The notes: generated from the sequence alone by a model not told the origin. Shown: positions 23,350-33,182, numbered from the stretch's first letter. The stretch is DNA of 64,000 nucleotides from Desulfobaculum sp044987625 (GCF_044987625.1 NZ_JBJDSB010000002.1:1-64000), one strand, 5' to 3'. Program-made: numbers and translations.

Positions 23350-26300
23350 CTAGTGCGGCGCTGGAACCACAGGGAATTGCCTTTTTTCGTCAATATAGGC
23401 GTCCACGTCGGCCTGCGGCATGGGGCGGGCGTACAGGTAGCCCTGCGCGTAGTCGCAGCCAAACCGCCGCAGAATGGCGGCCTGATAGGGGTGTTCCACG
23501 CCCTCGGCGATGACGTCCATATTGAGGATATGGGCCATCTCGATAATGGCGCGGATGATTTCTGCGTTTTGGCCCTCTGGCCCGATGCGCTGCACGAAGG
23601 AGCGGTCCACCTTCACCGTGTGCAGGGTGAAGTCCTGCAGGTAGGACAGGGACGAATATCCGGTGCCGAAATCGTCAAGAGACAGGCTGACCCCCAGCCT
23701 GCGGAGCATATCCAGTTGGTATTCCGCAGTGTGGGCGTTTTCCATTACGGCGCTTTCCGTAATTTCCAGCTTGATGCTGGACATGCGCGCGCCGGCGGCG
23801 GTGGCTGTGGCGCGGATGCGTTCCGACAGGTCCGGCAGGGTGAATTGGTGCGAGGAGAGGTTCACGCTCATAAACAGCGGCGTGTCCGGATAGTGGTGCT
23901 GCAAGGTGGCAAGATGGGCGCAGGCCATGTCCAGCACCTGCTGGCCAAGGCCAACGATAAGCCCGGTCTCCTCCGCCGTGTGGATAAAGGCGCTTGGCTC
24001 GATGATGCCGTACTGCGGGTGCTGCCAGCGCACAAGGGCCTCAAAGCCCGCCAGCGCGCCGGTGGTGAGCTGGATAATGGGCTGATAGTAGAGGATGAAT
24101 TCCTCATTATCCACGGCGCGGCGGAGTTCGGCCTCGGTTTCAAGGGCCTGCATCGCCTGCGTGTGCATCTGCTGGGTAAACACGGCCAGCTTGTCCATGC
24201 CCGCACTCTTGGCCTGATAGAGGGCGATTTCCGCATCGCGCAGCATAAAGTCGGGGTTTTCGTGCTCTGGCGGGCCAAGGACCAGCCCAATGCCGGCCGA
24301 GGGCTGTATCTCGCGCCCGGCAAGGGTCATGGGGCGGCGGATGATGGATTGGATGCGCCGGGCTGTGGCGCGGGCGGATTCCGCATCCACCTTTTCGTGC
24401 AGGACGATGGCGAATTCATCCCCGGCAACGCGGCTGATGAAGCAGTCCTGCGGCAATTCCACCTTCAGGCGGTTGGCCATGGCCTTGATGACCATGTTGC
24501 CCATGGGGTGGCCGAGGCTGTCGTTGATGACCTTAAACCGGTCAAGGTCCAGATGCAGCAGGGCAAAGGGATGCGGCGCGGCGATGGAGCCTTGCAGATG
24601 CTGGATGAGCCGCTCGCGGTTGGGCAGCCCGGTGAGCCTGTCGTAGTAGGCCTGATAGCGCAACTGTTCTTCGGCAATGTAACGCTGGGTGATGTCCGCG
24701 TAGATGCAGTAGGAGCCGATGTATTCGCCCTCGAATGTAATGGGCGAGGCCGCGATGGATACGTGCACATCCGCCCCGGTGCGGGTGCGGCGTGTGGTCT
24801 CGTGCTGGACGGTTTCGCCCAGCAGGATGGCCTGATTGAGGCCGTCCGCCTGCGACACCTTGTCCGGTGCGACGATGAGCGAATCCAAATGGCGGCCGAT
24901 GGCATCCTCGCGCGGGTAGCCGAACAGCATCTCAAAGGCGTGGTTCACATCCAGCACGGTGACGCTCCTGTCCACGCGCACAACGGCAAGGGGGGAGTGT
25001 TCGAAGAGCTGTTGCAGCAGGGTGCGCTGCTTGCGCATGCCGCGCTCGGCAATTTTGCGCTCCGTGATGTCGCGGACCTGCGCAACGATATAATTCTGCC
25101 CCTGCACCGTAAAGGCGCTCAGCCGCGCTTCGATGTCCGCGTTCCTGCCGGAGGGGAGCGCTATTGCGGCCTCCACGGACTGGGGGGTGCCCTGTTCGGC
25201 CTTGGCGTAAGCGGCGCGGAAGTCCACACCGCCCGGCACGAATGTGGCCGAGGGCACAATGTCGAAGATATCTTGCCCCGTCACATCATCGGCGCGCACC
25301 GAAAGCAGACGCTCCGCCACGGGATTCATGTCCACAATGGTACGCCGCTGGAGGATGAACACCGCCTCGTGAGTGTTTTGGTACAGGATGGAAAAGCGGG
25401 CCGTCATTTCGCGGATGGCCGCGGTTTTGCGGCGAAAGCCGATTTGCAGCAGCAGGTTCCACAGCGCAACCGCAATAACAAGGGCGGCGGCGATGGTCAG
25501 TTCAAGGCTGTAGCGTTCCAGCAGGAAAGGAAAGGGTCTGTGGTAAGGGACACTGCCCACCCATTTTCGCTGGATGTTCTCCTTTTGTTCCTCGCGGATG
25601 GACATGACGCCCTTGCTGAGGATGGAGTGCAGCACCGCGTTCTCCTTGCGCACAGCCAGACACCCATGCTCCCGCGTGAGGGCGGGGCCGGTGGCTTTCA
25701 CATCCGAAACGCCGGCCTGAAAGATGGCGTAATTGAAGGCGAAGTCATAGGCGGCAACGGCGGCGTAGTGGCCTTTCAAGAGCCCCTGCAACGCGACGTT
25801 TGAGTCCGTAAACTCCATAAAGTCGGCCTCGGGATAGGTGCGCCGCAGCAGGGCCGCAAGGGCTGTGCCCTTGGGGATGGCGATGCGGCGGCCATGCAGG
25901 TCTGCCGGGGTCTCCACATCCACAACGTGGGCCTGGACGAAAAGGTGGGTTTGATGGTCGCTGACGGGGTCGGTAAAGGCGTAGAACTGGGCGCGGCGCT
26001 CCGTTGGCGTCATATCCGGAATGATGTCGATTTCGCCGCTCTGGAGCATGCCGGAGAGTTGGCTCCATTTGGCGGGGATGTATTCGAATGTGACGCCGAG
26101 GTTGACGCTGACCAGATTCATAAAGTCCACGCTGAAGCCGCGGGCGTGGCCTTTTTTGTCCTGGTACTGCAGGGGGGTGAAGCTGTCGTCGATGCCGACG
26201 CGCATGACGGGGTGGTCCAGAAGGTACTGCCGTTCCTCGGGGGAGAGGTCGACCGTGGATTCTTCGGTGTTGATGAGCAGAATCAGCGTCACCACCGCGA

Positions 26301-26397
26301 CGCAGGCGCAGAGGGTGAGCAGGATGTTGATGATGCCCGTGCGTGACCGGGCGGAACGCGAGGCTGGTCCGTCGTCGTTTGGGGGAGTGGTGCTCAT
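23350..26397 (-). CDS. SBP_bac_3 - PAS - PAS - degenerate GGDEF - EAL protein
   Basis: A 1015-residue sensor. A membrane helix lies at about 22-42, followed by a family-3 solute-binding domain (63-290). That domain has MRVGIDDSFTPLQYQDKKG and GEIDIIPDMTPTERR. A second helix lies near 300-320, followed by PAS domains. The GGDEF motif is AGDEF (about residue 659) and is probably not catalytic. The EAL domain is intact (FEALVRW, KLEITESAV, DDFGTGYSSLSYL), predicting a phosphodiesterase controlled by a periplasmic amino-acid-like ligand. Its ATG overlaps the stop of the upstream MASE1 cyclase by four bases (ATGA), so synthesis and hydrolysis proteins are made together. Confidence 0.93.
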   Translation of the reverse strand: MSTTPPNDDGPASRSARSRTGIINILLTLCACVAVVTLILLINTEESTVDLSPEERQYLLDHPVMRVGIDDSFTPLQYQDKKGHARGFSVDFMNLVSVNLGVTFEYIPAKWSQLSGMLQSGEIDIIPDMTPTERRAQFYAFTDPVSDHQTHLFVQAHVVDVETPADLHGRRIAIPKGTALAALLRRTYPEADFMEFTDSNVALQGLLKGHYAAVAAYDFAFNYAIFQAGVSDVKATGPALTREHGCLAVRKENAVLHSILSKGVMSIREEQKENIQRKWVGSVPYHRPFPFLLERYSLELTIAAALVIAVALWNLLLQIGFRRKTAAIREMTARFSILYQNTHEAVFILQRRTIVDMNPVAERLLSVRADDVTGQDIFDIVPSATFVPGGVDFRAAYAKAEQGTPQSVEAAIALPSGRNADIEARLSAFTVQGQNYIVAQVRDITERKIAERGMRKQRTLLQQLFEHSPLAVVRVDRSVTVLDVNHAFEMLFGYPREDAIGRHLDSLIVAPDKVSQADGLNQAILLGETVQHETTRRTRTGADVHVSIAASPITFEGEYIGSYCIYADITQRYIAEEQLRYQAYYDRLTGLPNRERLIQHLQGSIAAPHPFALLHLDLDRFKVINDSLGHPMGNMVIKAMANRLKVELPQDCFISRVAGDEFAIVLHEKVDAESARATARRIQSIIRRPMTLAGREIQPSAGIGLVLGPPEHENPDFMLRDAEIALYQAKSAGMDKLAVFTQQMHTQAMQALETEAELRRAVDNEEFILYYQPIIQLTTGALAGFEALVRWQHPQYGIIEPSAFIHTAEETGLIVGLGQQVLDMACAHLATLQHHYPDTPLFMSVNLSSHQFTLPDLSERIRATATAAGARMSSIKLEITESAVMENAHTAEYQLDMLRRLGVSLSLDDFGTGYSSLSYLQDFTLHTVKVDRSFVQRIGPEGQNAEIIRAIIEMAHILNMDVIAEGVEHPYQAAILRRFGCDYAQGYLYARPMPQADVDAYIDEKRQFPVVPAPH

Positions 26398-28304
26398 TGC
26401 TCGTTCTCGTCAGAGGTGTTGCTGGACTGGGTCTTTGCGGCTTCCTTGGTGCTGTACATGGCGGCGTCTGCGCTTTTGAGCAGGTCTTCCGTGGTGGCGC
26501 CATCGTCGGGATAGAGGGCCTGCCCGATGCTGGCGCTGGTGGTGACGGTGGTGTGCGTGAGGTCAAACGGGGCGGCGAGCACGTCGCGGATGTCGCTGGC
26601 GACGGACTCGGCCTGCTCGCGGGACGTGGTGTCCGGCAGCAGGATGGCGAATTCGTCCCCGCCCAGCCGGGCCAGCAGGTCGGATTGACGCAGGCGCGAG
26701 GTCATGCGGCGCACGGCCTCCACCAGCACAGTATCCCCGGCCAGATGGCCGTGGGTGTCGTTAATGAGCTTGAAGTCGTCAAGGTCCACGTACAGCAGGG
26801 CAAGGCCGGAGCGACGCCTGCGGGCGTGGGCTATCATGTGGGCAAAGGTTTCGTGAAAGCTGTAGCGGTTGGCAATGCCCGTCAGTTCATCATGCATGGC
26901 GCGCTGGGCAAGGGCCTGCTCGCAGCGTTTGCGCTCGGAAATATCACGCAGGATACCGTCCAGTGATATGATGCGTCCGTCATCGTCCTTGGTGGCGCGG
27001 ATGCTCATCGCCAGCCACACGTCCGACCCGTCGGCCCGTACGCCCGTGAAGTCGAACTCCTCGGCGGAGCCGCGCGCCACAAGCTGGGAAAAGAGCCGGG
27101 CGCTGTCTTCGTCGGGCGAGGCCATGATGGCGTTGATGGTTCCGGCGTGGTCCAGCACCTCCTGCGGGGAGGAATAGCCCATGATGCTGGCAAAGGACGC
27201 GTTGGCCCGCGTCAGGCGGCCTGCGCCGTCGGTCTGGAAGATGCCGTCCACGGCGTGCTGGAAGATGTTGCGGTACACATCACCCGCCGCGCGCAGTTCG
27301 GCCAGCGCCTGCCGCAGTTCGGCGGTGCGCTCGCTTACGCGGTCCTCCAGTTCCACATAGGCGCGCTGGAGGGCGTCGCGGCTGTCGCTGAGGGCGGCTT
27401 CGGCGGCGTGGCGCTCATGCAGGATGGCATAGATGATGAGCGTTGCGCCTGAGCCGCCGGCCATGAACAGTTGGACAACATGCAGGGCGTGGGGCTGGGG
27501 CAGGTGTGCAAAGGGGCCAAGCCCCACCATGGTCATGGCCACGCAGTAGGTGCCCACAGCCGCGAGAATGAGCGTGAGCGACCGGATATCCAGGCGGAAG
27601 GCGCTCCAGATGAAAAAGGGAAACAGCGCAAAGCCGAGGGGATACTGGTGGTAGGAGCCGCCAAGGCGTGTGCCGAAAATGGCCCATGCCAGACCGGCAA
27701 TGAGCAGGCACAGGGCGAGGCTTTCGCTCTTGAGGATTCGAAGGGCCGGGCGCGGGCGGACCGTGGTCCACGCCATGACAAGGGGCATAATGAGCACAAT
27801 GCCCGCAAAGTCGGCGAGGAACCAGCCCCATAGCATGTGCCCGAGGTTGGGCAGCGGCGGGCGCGTGGCAAGGGTGGCCCCCACCCAGCCCGCACAGATG
27901 CTGAGCACACTGGCGGCGGTGGGGCCAAAGATGGCAAAGCGCGCCATGGTTGTGGATGTGGTGTGGAATGTATCACGCGGCACGGTGCGCTGCAGGATGA
28001 GTGCGGACAGGGCAAGGGCCAGCATGTTGCCGGTGGACCAGATGACGGCGGTTTCCCATGGCTGGCCGGTGGACAGTGCGATGAAAAAGTCCGGAATGAG
28101 TATGGCGGGGAAGGCCCGTAGACCACACAGATACAGCGCCGTCAGCCCCACGCCGGCGGCGGGCCAGATGTGGGCCACGCCATCGGTGGCGGTAAAACAG
28201 ACGGCAAACAGGCCCCCCAGGTAGTAGGCGACCGCAAAAACGGGAATCCACAACGGGTGGATGCGGGAGGGATATGAAAAGGCGGCGCTGGCTGGGGCCA
28301 TCAT
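26394..28304 (-). CDS. MASE1-PAS-GGDEF diguanylate cyclase
   Basis: A 636-residue membrane protein. About eight N-terminal helices form a MASE1 sensor (IWPAAGVGLTALYLCGLRAFP is characteristic). A coiled coil, a PAS domain (about 345-475) and an active GGDEF domain (RLGGDEFAILL near 545) follow. An I-site RQSD lies five residues before GGDEF, so product inhibition is expected. The start is ambiguous: tandem ATGs at 28304/28301 without a strong ribosome-binding site, and the further upstream frame is less convincing. It is first in an overlapping pair with the SBP-EAL protein. Confidence 0.9.
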   Translation of the reverse strand: MMAPASAAFSYPSRIHPLWIPVFAVAYYLGGLFAVCFTATDGVAHIWPAAGVGLTALYLCGLRAFPAILIPDFFIALSTGQPWETAVIWSTGNMLALALSALILQRTVPRDTFHTTSTTMARFAIFGPTAASVLSICAGWVGATLATRPPLPNLGHMLWGWFLADFAGIVLIMPLVMAWTTVRPRPALRILKSESLALCLLIAGLAWAIFGTRLGGSYHQYPLGFALFPFFIWSAFRLDIRSLTLILAAVGTYCVAMTMVGLGPFAHLPQPHALHVVQLFMAGGSGATLIIYAILHERHAAEAALSDSRDALQRAYVELEDRVSERTAELRQALAELRAAGDVYRNIFQHAVDGIFQTDGAGRLTRANASFASIMGYSSPQEVLDHAGTINAIMASPDEDSARLFSQLVARGSAEEFDFTGVRADGSDVWLAMSIRATKDDDGRIISLDGILRDISERKRCEQALAQRAMHDELTGIANRYSFHETFAHMIAHARRRRSGLALLYVDLDDFKLINDTHGHLAGDTVLVEAVRRMTSRLRQSDLLARLGGDEFAILLPDTTSREQAESVASDIRDVLAAPFDLTHTTVTTSASIGQALYPDDGATTEDLLKSADAAMYSTKEAAKTQSSNTSDENEQ

Positions 28305-28664
28305 AGGTGCAGGTCCATAGGGTTTCTCGAAAGGCAAAAAGGCGTCGTGCCGGGAAGTCTTTTGGGAGAAGCGCAACTGTTGCGATTCGTCACAAAAGGG
28401 GACGGACAGACGCCATGTGGTGCATCACTCGTGCGTAAAATCAAGGAAGCGACGCAGGGCGGGCGCGTGGAATTGCTTGTGCTCCGTGGCAAAACGCGCC
28501 GCAAACGTCCCACGCATTATCTCTCATAAGGCTTACTTGACACAGCCCGTTTTGGCAAACGCCCATACACGGGCCCGGCGGTGGGGTTGAGAACACGAAG
28601 GGAGCGGTGTATGACAGGCCGGACCGCAAGCACGCGGTGCGCCAACCGAAAAAACGAGGGGTAT
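28305..28664. other. Divergent intergenic region
   Basis: About 360 bases between the diverging MASE1 cyclase and a small membrane protein gene. TTGACA at 28537-28542 is a good -35 but has no well-placed -10 match. No RNA or terminator is seen. Confidence 0.4.
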
Positions 28665-28886
28665 ATGATGGAATATGTCATCCCGGCCGTCTTGGTCCTT
28701 TTGGGGCTGGTGAACCTGAACCTGATCCGCGTCGGTTTGGACGTTGGGGAAGTGCAATCGCGCTTTTTCCGTCTGCGGCGGGACGAGTCCAAGATGGGCT
28801 TTTGGTGCGCGATAATCTTTCAGGTTTTTATCAGCGCCCTGTGCTTTGCCGTGGCCCTCGTGCGGGTGATGCACCCCGAGCTGTAG
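28665..28886 (+). CDS. Small two-helix membrane protein
   Basis: A 73-residue protein. It has an N-terminal helix (VIPAVLVLLGLVNLNLI), a charged loop (FFRLRRDESKMG) and a second helix (FQVFISALCFAVALV). Tandem ATGs at 28665 and 28668 follow GAGGGG. Its function is unknown. It lies 121 bases before the FAD/rhodanese enzyme gene on the same strand. Confidence 0.7.
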   Translation: MMEYVIPAVLVLLGLVNLNLIRVGLDVGEVQSRFFRLRRDESKMGFWCAIIFQVFISALCFAVALVRVMHPEL

Positions 28887-29007
28887 CGCCACGCGCCGCC
28901 GTGCCGCACGCGCCGCAGGGCGCGCCATGGCCCGCGCGGGTGTTTTCAACACCGAATCTGCGCCGGGGCGCTCCATCGCACCCCGGCCTGTCGCAAAGGA
29001 GAGAATC

Positions 29008-30726
29008 ATGGCCAGAAAAATCGTCATCATCGGAGGCGTGGCTCTTGGTCCCAAGGCCGCCTGCCGTGCCAGACGCCTCGACCCGGAAGCTGAAATTACG
29101 CTCATCGACAAGGATACCATCATCTCCTACGGCGGATGCGGCATCCCCTACTACGTCAGCGGCGATATCGCCAATGCCGACGAACTCTTCTCCACCGTCT
29201 TCCATGCCGTGCGCGACCCTGAATTTTTCGACATCTACAAGCGGGTGGATGTGAAAACCGCCACCGAGGCGCTGGACATCGACCGCAAGGCCAAGGCCGT
29301 GCACGTGCGCGACCTGACCTCCGGCGAGGAATACGACATCCCGTATGACACGCTGGTGCTGGCCACCGGTTCCACGCCCTTTGTCCCGCCCGTTGAGGGC
29401 AAGGACCTGCCCGGCGTGGTGAGCATCGCCAACATGCACAAGGCCATCTTCCTCAAGGACCGCATCGCCAGCGGCTCCATCGACTCCGCCGTTGTGGTGG
29501 GCGGTGGCGCCATCGGTCTTGAAATGGCCGAGGCCCTCACCGCCCTGTGGGGCGTGAAGACCACCCTTGTGGAGATGTGCGACCACGTGCTGCCGCAGGC
29601 TATGGGTCCGGACCTTGCCGGTCTGCTGACCAACCACATGGTGGAAAATGACGTGGACGTGCAGTGCAATACCTGCGTGAAGCGCATCATTGGCGACGAA
29701 AATGGCGTCACCGCCGTGGAAACGGACAAGGGCACCGTGGAGTGCCAGCTCGTCATCTTTGGCGCGGGCGCGCGGCCCAACACCGCCCTTGCCCAGCGCG
29801 CCGGTCTGTCCGTTGGGCCGTTTGGCGGCCTGCTTGTGGACGGACGCATGCGGACCTCCGACTCCAACATCTACGCCGGTGGCGACTGCGTGGAAGTGCG
29901 CAACCAGATTACCGGTGCCAGCATGCATCTGCCCCTTGGTTCGCTGGCCAACCGTCAGGGCCGTGTTATCGGCACCAACATCGCCGGTGGCAACGAGCGC
30001 TTTGACGGCGCGGTGGGCACCTTTTGCCTTAAGGCCTTTGACATTGGCGTGGCCACTGCCGGCCTGACCATGGCGCAGGCCCGCGCCGCAGGGTTCGACC
30101 CTGTGGAAGGGCTGGCCGTGCAGGCCGACCGCGCGCATTTTTATCCCGGTCACAAGTGGATGTACATGAAGCTCATAGCGGACCGCAAAACCCGCCACGT
30201 TCTGGGCATTGAGGCCCTTGGCGAAGCGGGCGACGCTGTGAAGGCGCGTGTGGACGCTGTTGCGGCCCTGTTGCCCCACCGCCCGGACCTTGACGATATC
30301 TCCAATCTGGAAGTGGGCTACGCTCCGCCGTATGCCTCGGCCATGGACATCGTCAACGCCGCGGCCAACTCCCTGAAGAATATCCTCGACGGCTTTAGTC
30401 ATCCCATTGAGCCAAGGGAGTTTTTGGAAAGCATTCTGCCCGACGAAAGCAAGCTCGTCCTCGACGTGCGCTCGGCCAAGCAGGGCGCGCCCATGCAGGA
30501 AAAGTACGGCAAGCGCTGGCTGAATATCCCGCAGGATGAGCTGCCCGCCCGCTACGACGAACTGCCCCGCGACAAGGAGCTGTACGTCATCTGCAACACG
30601 GGTCTGCGCTCCTACGAGAGTCAGGTCCTGCTGCGGGCCAAGGGCTTTACCAACCTGAAAAATATTCAGGGCGGTTTCCTCTTCGCCCGGATGCTCGACC
30701 CGACCATCGTGCCTGAAAACGCCTAG
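29008..30726 (+). CDS. CoA-disulfide-reductase-like FAD enzyme with C-terminal rhodanese domain
   Basis: A 572-residue fusion. The FAD motif IGGVALGPKAA is N-terminal. The single redox cysteine C44 in SYGGCGIPYYVSGDI is the hallmark of the CoA-disulfide / NADH:polysulfide reductase branch. NAD-binding VVVGGGAIGLEMAEAL lies at about 165. The dimerisation domain follows, then a rhodanese domain with catalytic loop CNTGLRS at C529. Such fusions reduce persulfides or polysulfides with NAD(P)H and may help sulfur respiration or thiol balance. AAGGAG lies six bases before the ATG. A strong terminator follows, so it is probably transcribed with at most the small gene before it. Confidence 0.93.
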   Translation: MARKIVIIGGVALGPKAACRARRLDPEAEITLIDKDTIISYGGCGIPYYVSGDIANADELFSTVFHAVRDPEFFDIYKRVDVKTATEALDIDRKAKAVHVRDLTSGEEYDIPYDTLVLATGSTPFVPPVEGKDLPGVVSIANMHKAIFLKDRIASGSIDSAVVVGGGAIGLEMAEALTALWGVKTTLVEMCDHVLPQAMGPDLAGLLTNHMVENDVDVQCNTCVKRIIGDENGVTAVETDKGTVECQLVIFGAGARPNTALAQRAGLSVGPFGGLLVDGRMRTSDSNIYAGGDCVEVRNQITGASMHLPLGSLANRQGRVIGTNIAGGNERFDGAVGTFCLKAFDIGVATAGLTMAQARAAGFDPVEGLAVQADRAHFYPGHKWMYMKLIADRKTRHVLGIEALGEAGDAVKARVDAVAALLPHRPDLDDISNLEVGYAPPYASAMDIVNAAANSLKNILDGFSHPIEPREFLESILPDESKLVLDVRSAKQGAPMQEKYGKRWLNIPQDELPARYDELPRDKELYVICNTGLRSYESQVLLRAKGFTNLKNIQGGFLFARMLDPTIVPENA

Positions 30727-30754
30727 CGCGGCGTTCTGCGCAAGTGAAGCGACA

Positions 30755-30790
30755 CCGCCCCTGTCCGGCTGGCCGGACAGGGGCGGTTTT
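30755..30790 (+). terminator. Rho-independent terminator
   Basis: Arms CCGCCCCTGTCCGGC / GCCGGACAGGGGCGG with loop TG and a TTTT tail, 28 bases after the FAD/rhodanese stop. Confidence 0.88.
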
Positions 30791-30819
30791 GCGTTTGTGG
30801 GTGGGAAATTGTGTGGCAG

Positions 30820-31773
30820 TTACAGCAGCGCCGCCGCCCATGCCGCAAGGGGCAGGGCGATGGAGAGGGCGCCGCACAGGCGGGGAAGCGCCGGGTGCGC
30901 GGCAAGGCGGACGCCAATCTCACTGCCCGCCAGCAGACCCAAGGGCAACCCGGCCAAAAAGCCGAAGGCATGCGCACCAAGGTCCGTACGCTCGCCGCCA
31001 ACGCCCAGCATGGCGAGCAGGGCAAGCCCGGCCACCACCGGGGCGACGGTGCGCCGGAAGCTGACGCCGTGTTCGCGCATGGCGCGGTAGGCCCCAAGGG
31101 CGGCCACTACGCCAAAGACGGCGGTGGATGCGCCGACGGAGACGTGGTTGACCAGGTGGGCGGCGGCGTTGAGCAGGTTGCCCAGTGCGCCGCTGAGGAG
31201 GAATACGCTCCACCCAAGGGCAAAGCCTGCCTCGGAGCAGAACAGCACCATAAAGACGCCCCCGATGAGGGCGTTGCCCGCCATGTGCGCCGCGTCGGCG
31301 TGCAGGGTGAGGGCAGTGACGGTGCGCCACCATTCCCCGGCCATAATGGCGGAGGCATCGGCCGCGCCGTGGGTGACCCATGTTTCGGGATACAGGCCAA
31401 GGCTGGGGAACGGGCGCGAACACACGGTGTGAAACAGGGCGCCCAGCAGCATGATGAGGGCCGTCTGCCATACCACGCGGCGCGAGATGGGGCGCGCGGC
31501 CTCCGGCGGCGCTTCGGGCGGGTTCTCCTGCGCGAAGTTCAGCACCTCATCCACGGCAAGGTCCATAAAGTCGCGGTGCACGTCGAGCCGCCAGCCCTTG
31601 CGCAGGGGCGTCAGGCGGTGGGGGATGCCCACCGCGCGCAGGGCAAGGGACCAGTCCTGCGCCATCGCGGCGGTAAGCCGCCGAGGGCGCTGCGTCAGCG
31701 GCAGGGCATCCATGATGTCACGCCATAGGGGCGCATCTGCGGATGTGGTGTCGCCATGGGAGGTATCCGACAT
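30820..31773 (-). CDS. Rhomboid family intramembrane serine protease
   Basis: A 317-residue protein. A soluble N-terminal domain of about 95 residues precedes about six membrane helices. The catalytic serine motif VGASTAVFG is near residue 213, the histidine in LGAHAFGFLAGLPLG, and the upstream HADAAHMAGN motif is present. So the Ser-His dyad is complete and it is likely an active protease cutting membrane proteins. GAGGAG precedes the ATG by about nine bases. It begins 19 bases after fxsA, so the two form an operon. Confidence 0.92.
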   Translation of the reverse strand: MSDTSHGDTTSADAPLWRDIMDALPLTQRPRRLTAAMAQDWSLALRAVGIPHRLTPLRKGWRLDVHRDFMDLAVDEVLNFAQENPPEAPPEAARPISRRVVWQTALIMLLGALFHTVCSRPFPSLGLYPETWVTHGAADASAIMAGEWWRTVTALTLHADAAHMAGNALIGGVFMVLFCSEAGFALGWSVFLLSGALGNLLNAAAHLVNHVSVGASTAVFGVVAALGAYRAMREHGVSFRRTVAPVVAGLALLAMLGVGGERTDLGAHAFGFLAGLPLGLLAGSEIGVRLAAHPALPRLCGALSIALPLAAWAAALL

Positions 31774-31792
31774 GGCTTGTGGCTCCTCGCGC

Positions 31793-32188
31793 CTAATAGC
31801 GGCGGATGACGGTGACGTTGCCCTGACGGATCCAGTTCTCGAACTTTTTGCGGAGCACGTTTTTGAGGGCGGCGCGCACCGGGGGGATAAGCAGCAGAAT
31901 ACCGGCGCAGTCCGTGGCAAAGCCCGGAGTCAGCAGGACGATGCCCGCCACAAGGATGAGCAGGGCGTCCACCAGCTGACCGGTGGGCGTGACGCCACGC
32001 GCCATGTCCTCGCGGATGCGCATAAGCACGGATGTACCCTGTTGGCGGGCCAGCCACGCTCCGGCAAAGCCGGTAAGCAGCACAATGGCAATGGTGGTTT
32101 CCGCGCCGAGAAAGGAGCCAACCTTCATCAGCAGGTAGATTTCTATAAGCGGTATAACGGCAAACGCCGCGAAAAGTCTGAATAACAT
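31793..32188 (-). CDS. fxsA: FxsA family membrane protein
   Basis: A 131-residue inner-membrane protein. It has the FxsA pattern: N-terminal LFAAFAVIPLIEIYLLMKVG, a loop ARQQGTSVLMRIREDMARG, and C-terminal LLTPGFATDCAGILLLIPPVR. The E. coli protein modifies F-plasmid exclusion of phage T7, and the general role is unknown. AAGGAA lies nine bases before the ATG. It is the first gene of the fxsA-rhomboid pair. Confidence 0.9.
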   Translation of the reverse strand: MLFRLFAAFAVIPLIEIYLLMKVGSFLGAETTIAIVLLTGFAGAWLARQQGTSVLMRIREDMARGVTPTGQLVDALLILVAGIVLLTPGFATDCAGILLLIPPVRAALKNVLRKKFENWIRQGNVTVIRRY

Positions 32189-32365
32189 AGTGGAACGTTC
32201 CTTGATGCGTTGCAGGTTCGGGGTGGAGCATGACCCATTTCGTCCGCTTTGAAAAGGGGAACCGAAGCTACTGAAAAATATGGCATAGCTTGACGCGTGT
32301 TGAGTAACGCTTTAATCCTAAATGCCAAAAAGACGAACATCGCGCGAGCGAGGAGGATACAGACC

Positions 32366-33100
32366 ATGGCACACACCACGCAGGGCGGCGCAGGCGGAAC
32401 CCGGAGCAAACCCGCAGAGGTGGGCGCGGCCCACGTTATCGCGCGCATCATCGAGGCGCTGGGCATTGGCACGCAGAGCGCGTTGGCGCGTGAGCTGGGC
32501 GTCAGCCGTGGTGCCATCTCCGACGCGAAGTCCAAAAATAAAGTCCCGGCGGAATGGCTGCTCAAGCTGTTCCGTACGCACTCCCTGAATCCCTTTTGGC
32601 TGGAGACGGGCCACGGGGCGAAGTTCCTGCGCGAGGATACCGTCCGCCGCACCGTGCGCGACGCCCCCGCGCCGGAGCGGGAACCGCAGTACGACTACGT
32701 CCCCCTTGTGGCGGCGCGCCTGTCTGGCGGCGGCGGAAGCGCCCAGACCAGCGACCGCGTGGTGGAGTATTACGCCTTTCAGCGCTCGTGGCTGCGCAGT
32801 AAGGGATCTGTGGATGATATGCGCCTGATGCGCGTCACCGGCGAGAGCATGTCCCCCACACTTGATGACGAGGACATCGTGCTGGTGGACCTCTCTCAGA
32901 ATGACATCCGAGTGGGCAAAATTTACGCCGTGCGCATGGACGATGAGATTGTGGTCAAACGCTTGGAGCGCAAGCCCGGCAAGCTGGTGCTGGTCAGCGA
33001 CAACAGGCGCTTTTACGAACCACAGGAAATCCCCCTTGGTGACCAGAGCAACGTGGAGGTGCTGGGGCGCGTGGTGTGGATGTCGCGCGAGATTCGATAG
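32366..33100 (+). CDS. CI-like repressor with S24 peptidase domain
   Basis: A 244-residue regulator. The N-terminal helix-turn-helix (about 20-85, with SALARELGVSRGAISDAKSKN) matches the CI-repressor type found in phages and in stand-alone bacterial regulators. The C-terminal S24/LexA-like domain has the catalytic serine in GESMSPTLDDEDIVLVD (about residue 159) and lysine in IVVKRLERK (about 197). I cannot see a clear Ala-Gly cleavage site in the linker. GGAGG precedes the ATG. No phage genes lie nearby, so it may be a domesticated regulator. Confidence 0.88.
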   Translation: MAHTTQGGAGGTRSKPAEVGAAHVIARIIEALGIGTQSALARELGVSRGAISDAKSKNKVPAEWLLKLFRTHSLNPFWLETGHGAKFLREDTVRRTVRDAPAPEREPQYDYVPLVAARLSGGGGSAQTSDRVVEYYAFQRSWLRSKGSVDDMRLMRVTGESMSPTLDDEDIVLVDLSQNDIRVGKIYAVRMDDEIVVKRLERKPGKLVLVSDNRRFYEPQEIPLGDQSNVEVLGRVVWMSREIR

Positions 33101-33182
33101 GGCGTTCGCGTGCCTTCTTGCGCCGTGTGAGCTACGGGCAGCAGGAAAAATGCAATTTGTGGGGAGGTTCCCCAGTCGCAGG

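Noticed and set aside
23182..25803. Plus-strand open frame of 873 codons
   Set aside because: It lies opposite the SBP-PAS-GGDEF-EAL gene. The composition is Gly/His/Val-rich with no domain, as expected for the shadow of a G+C-rich gene.
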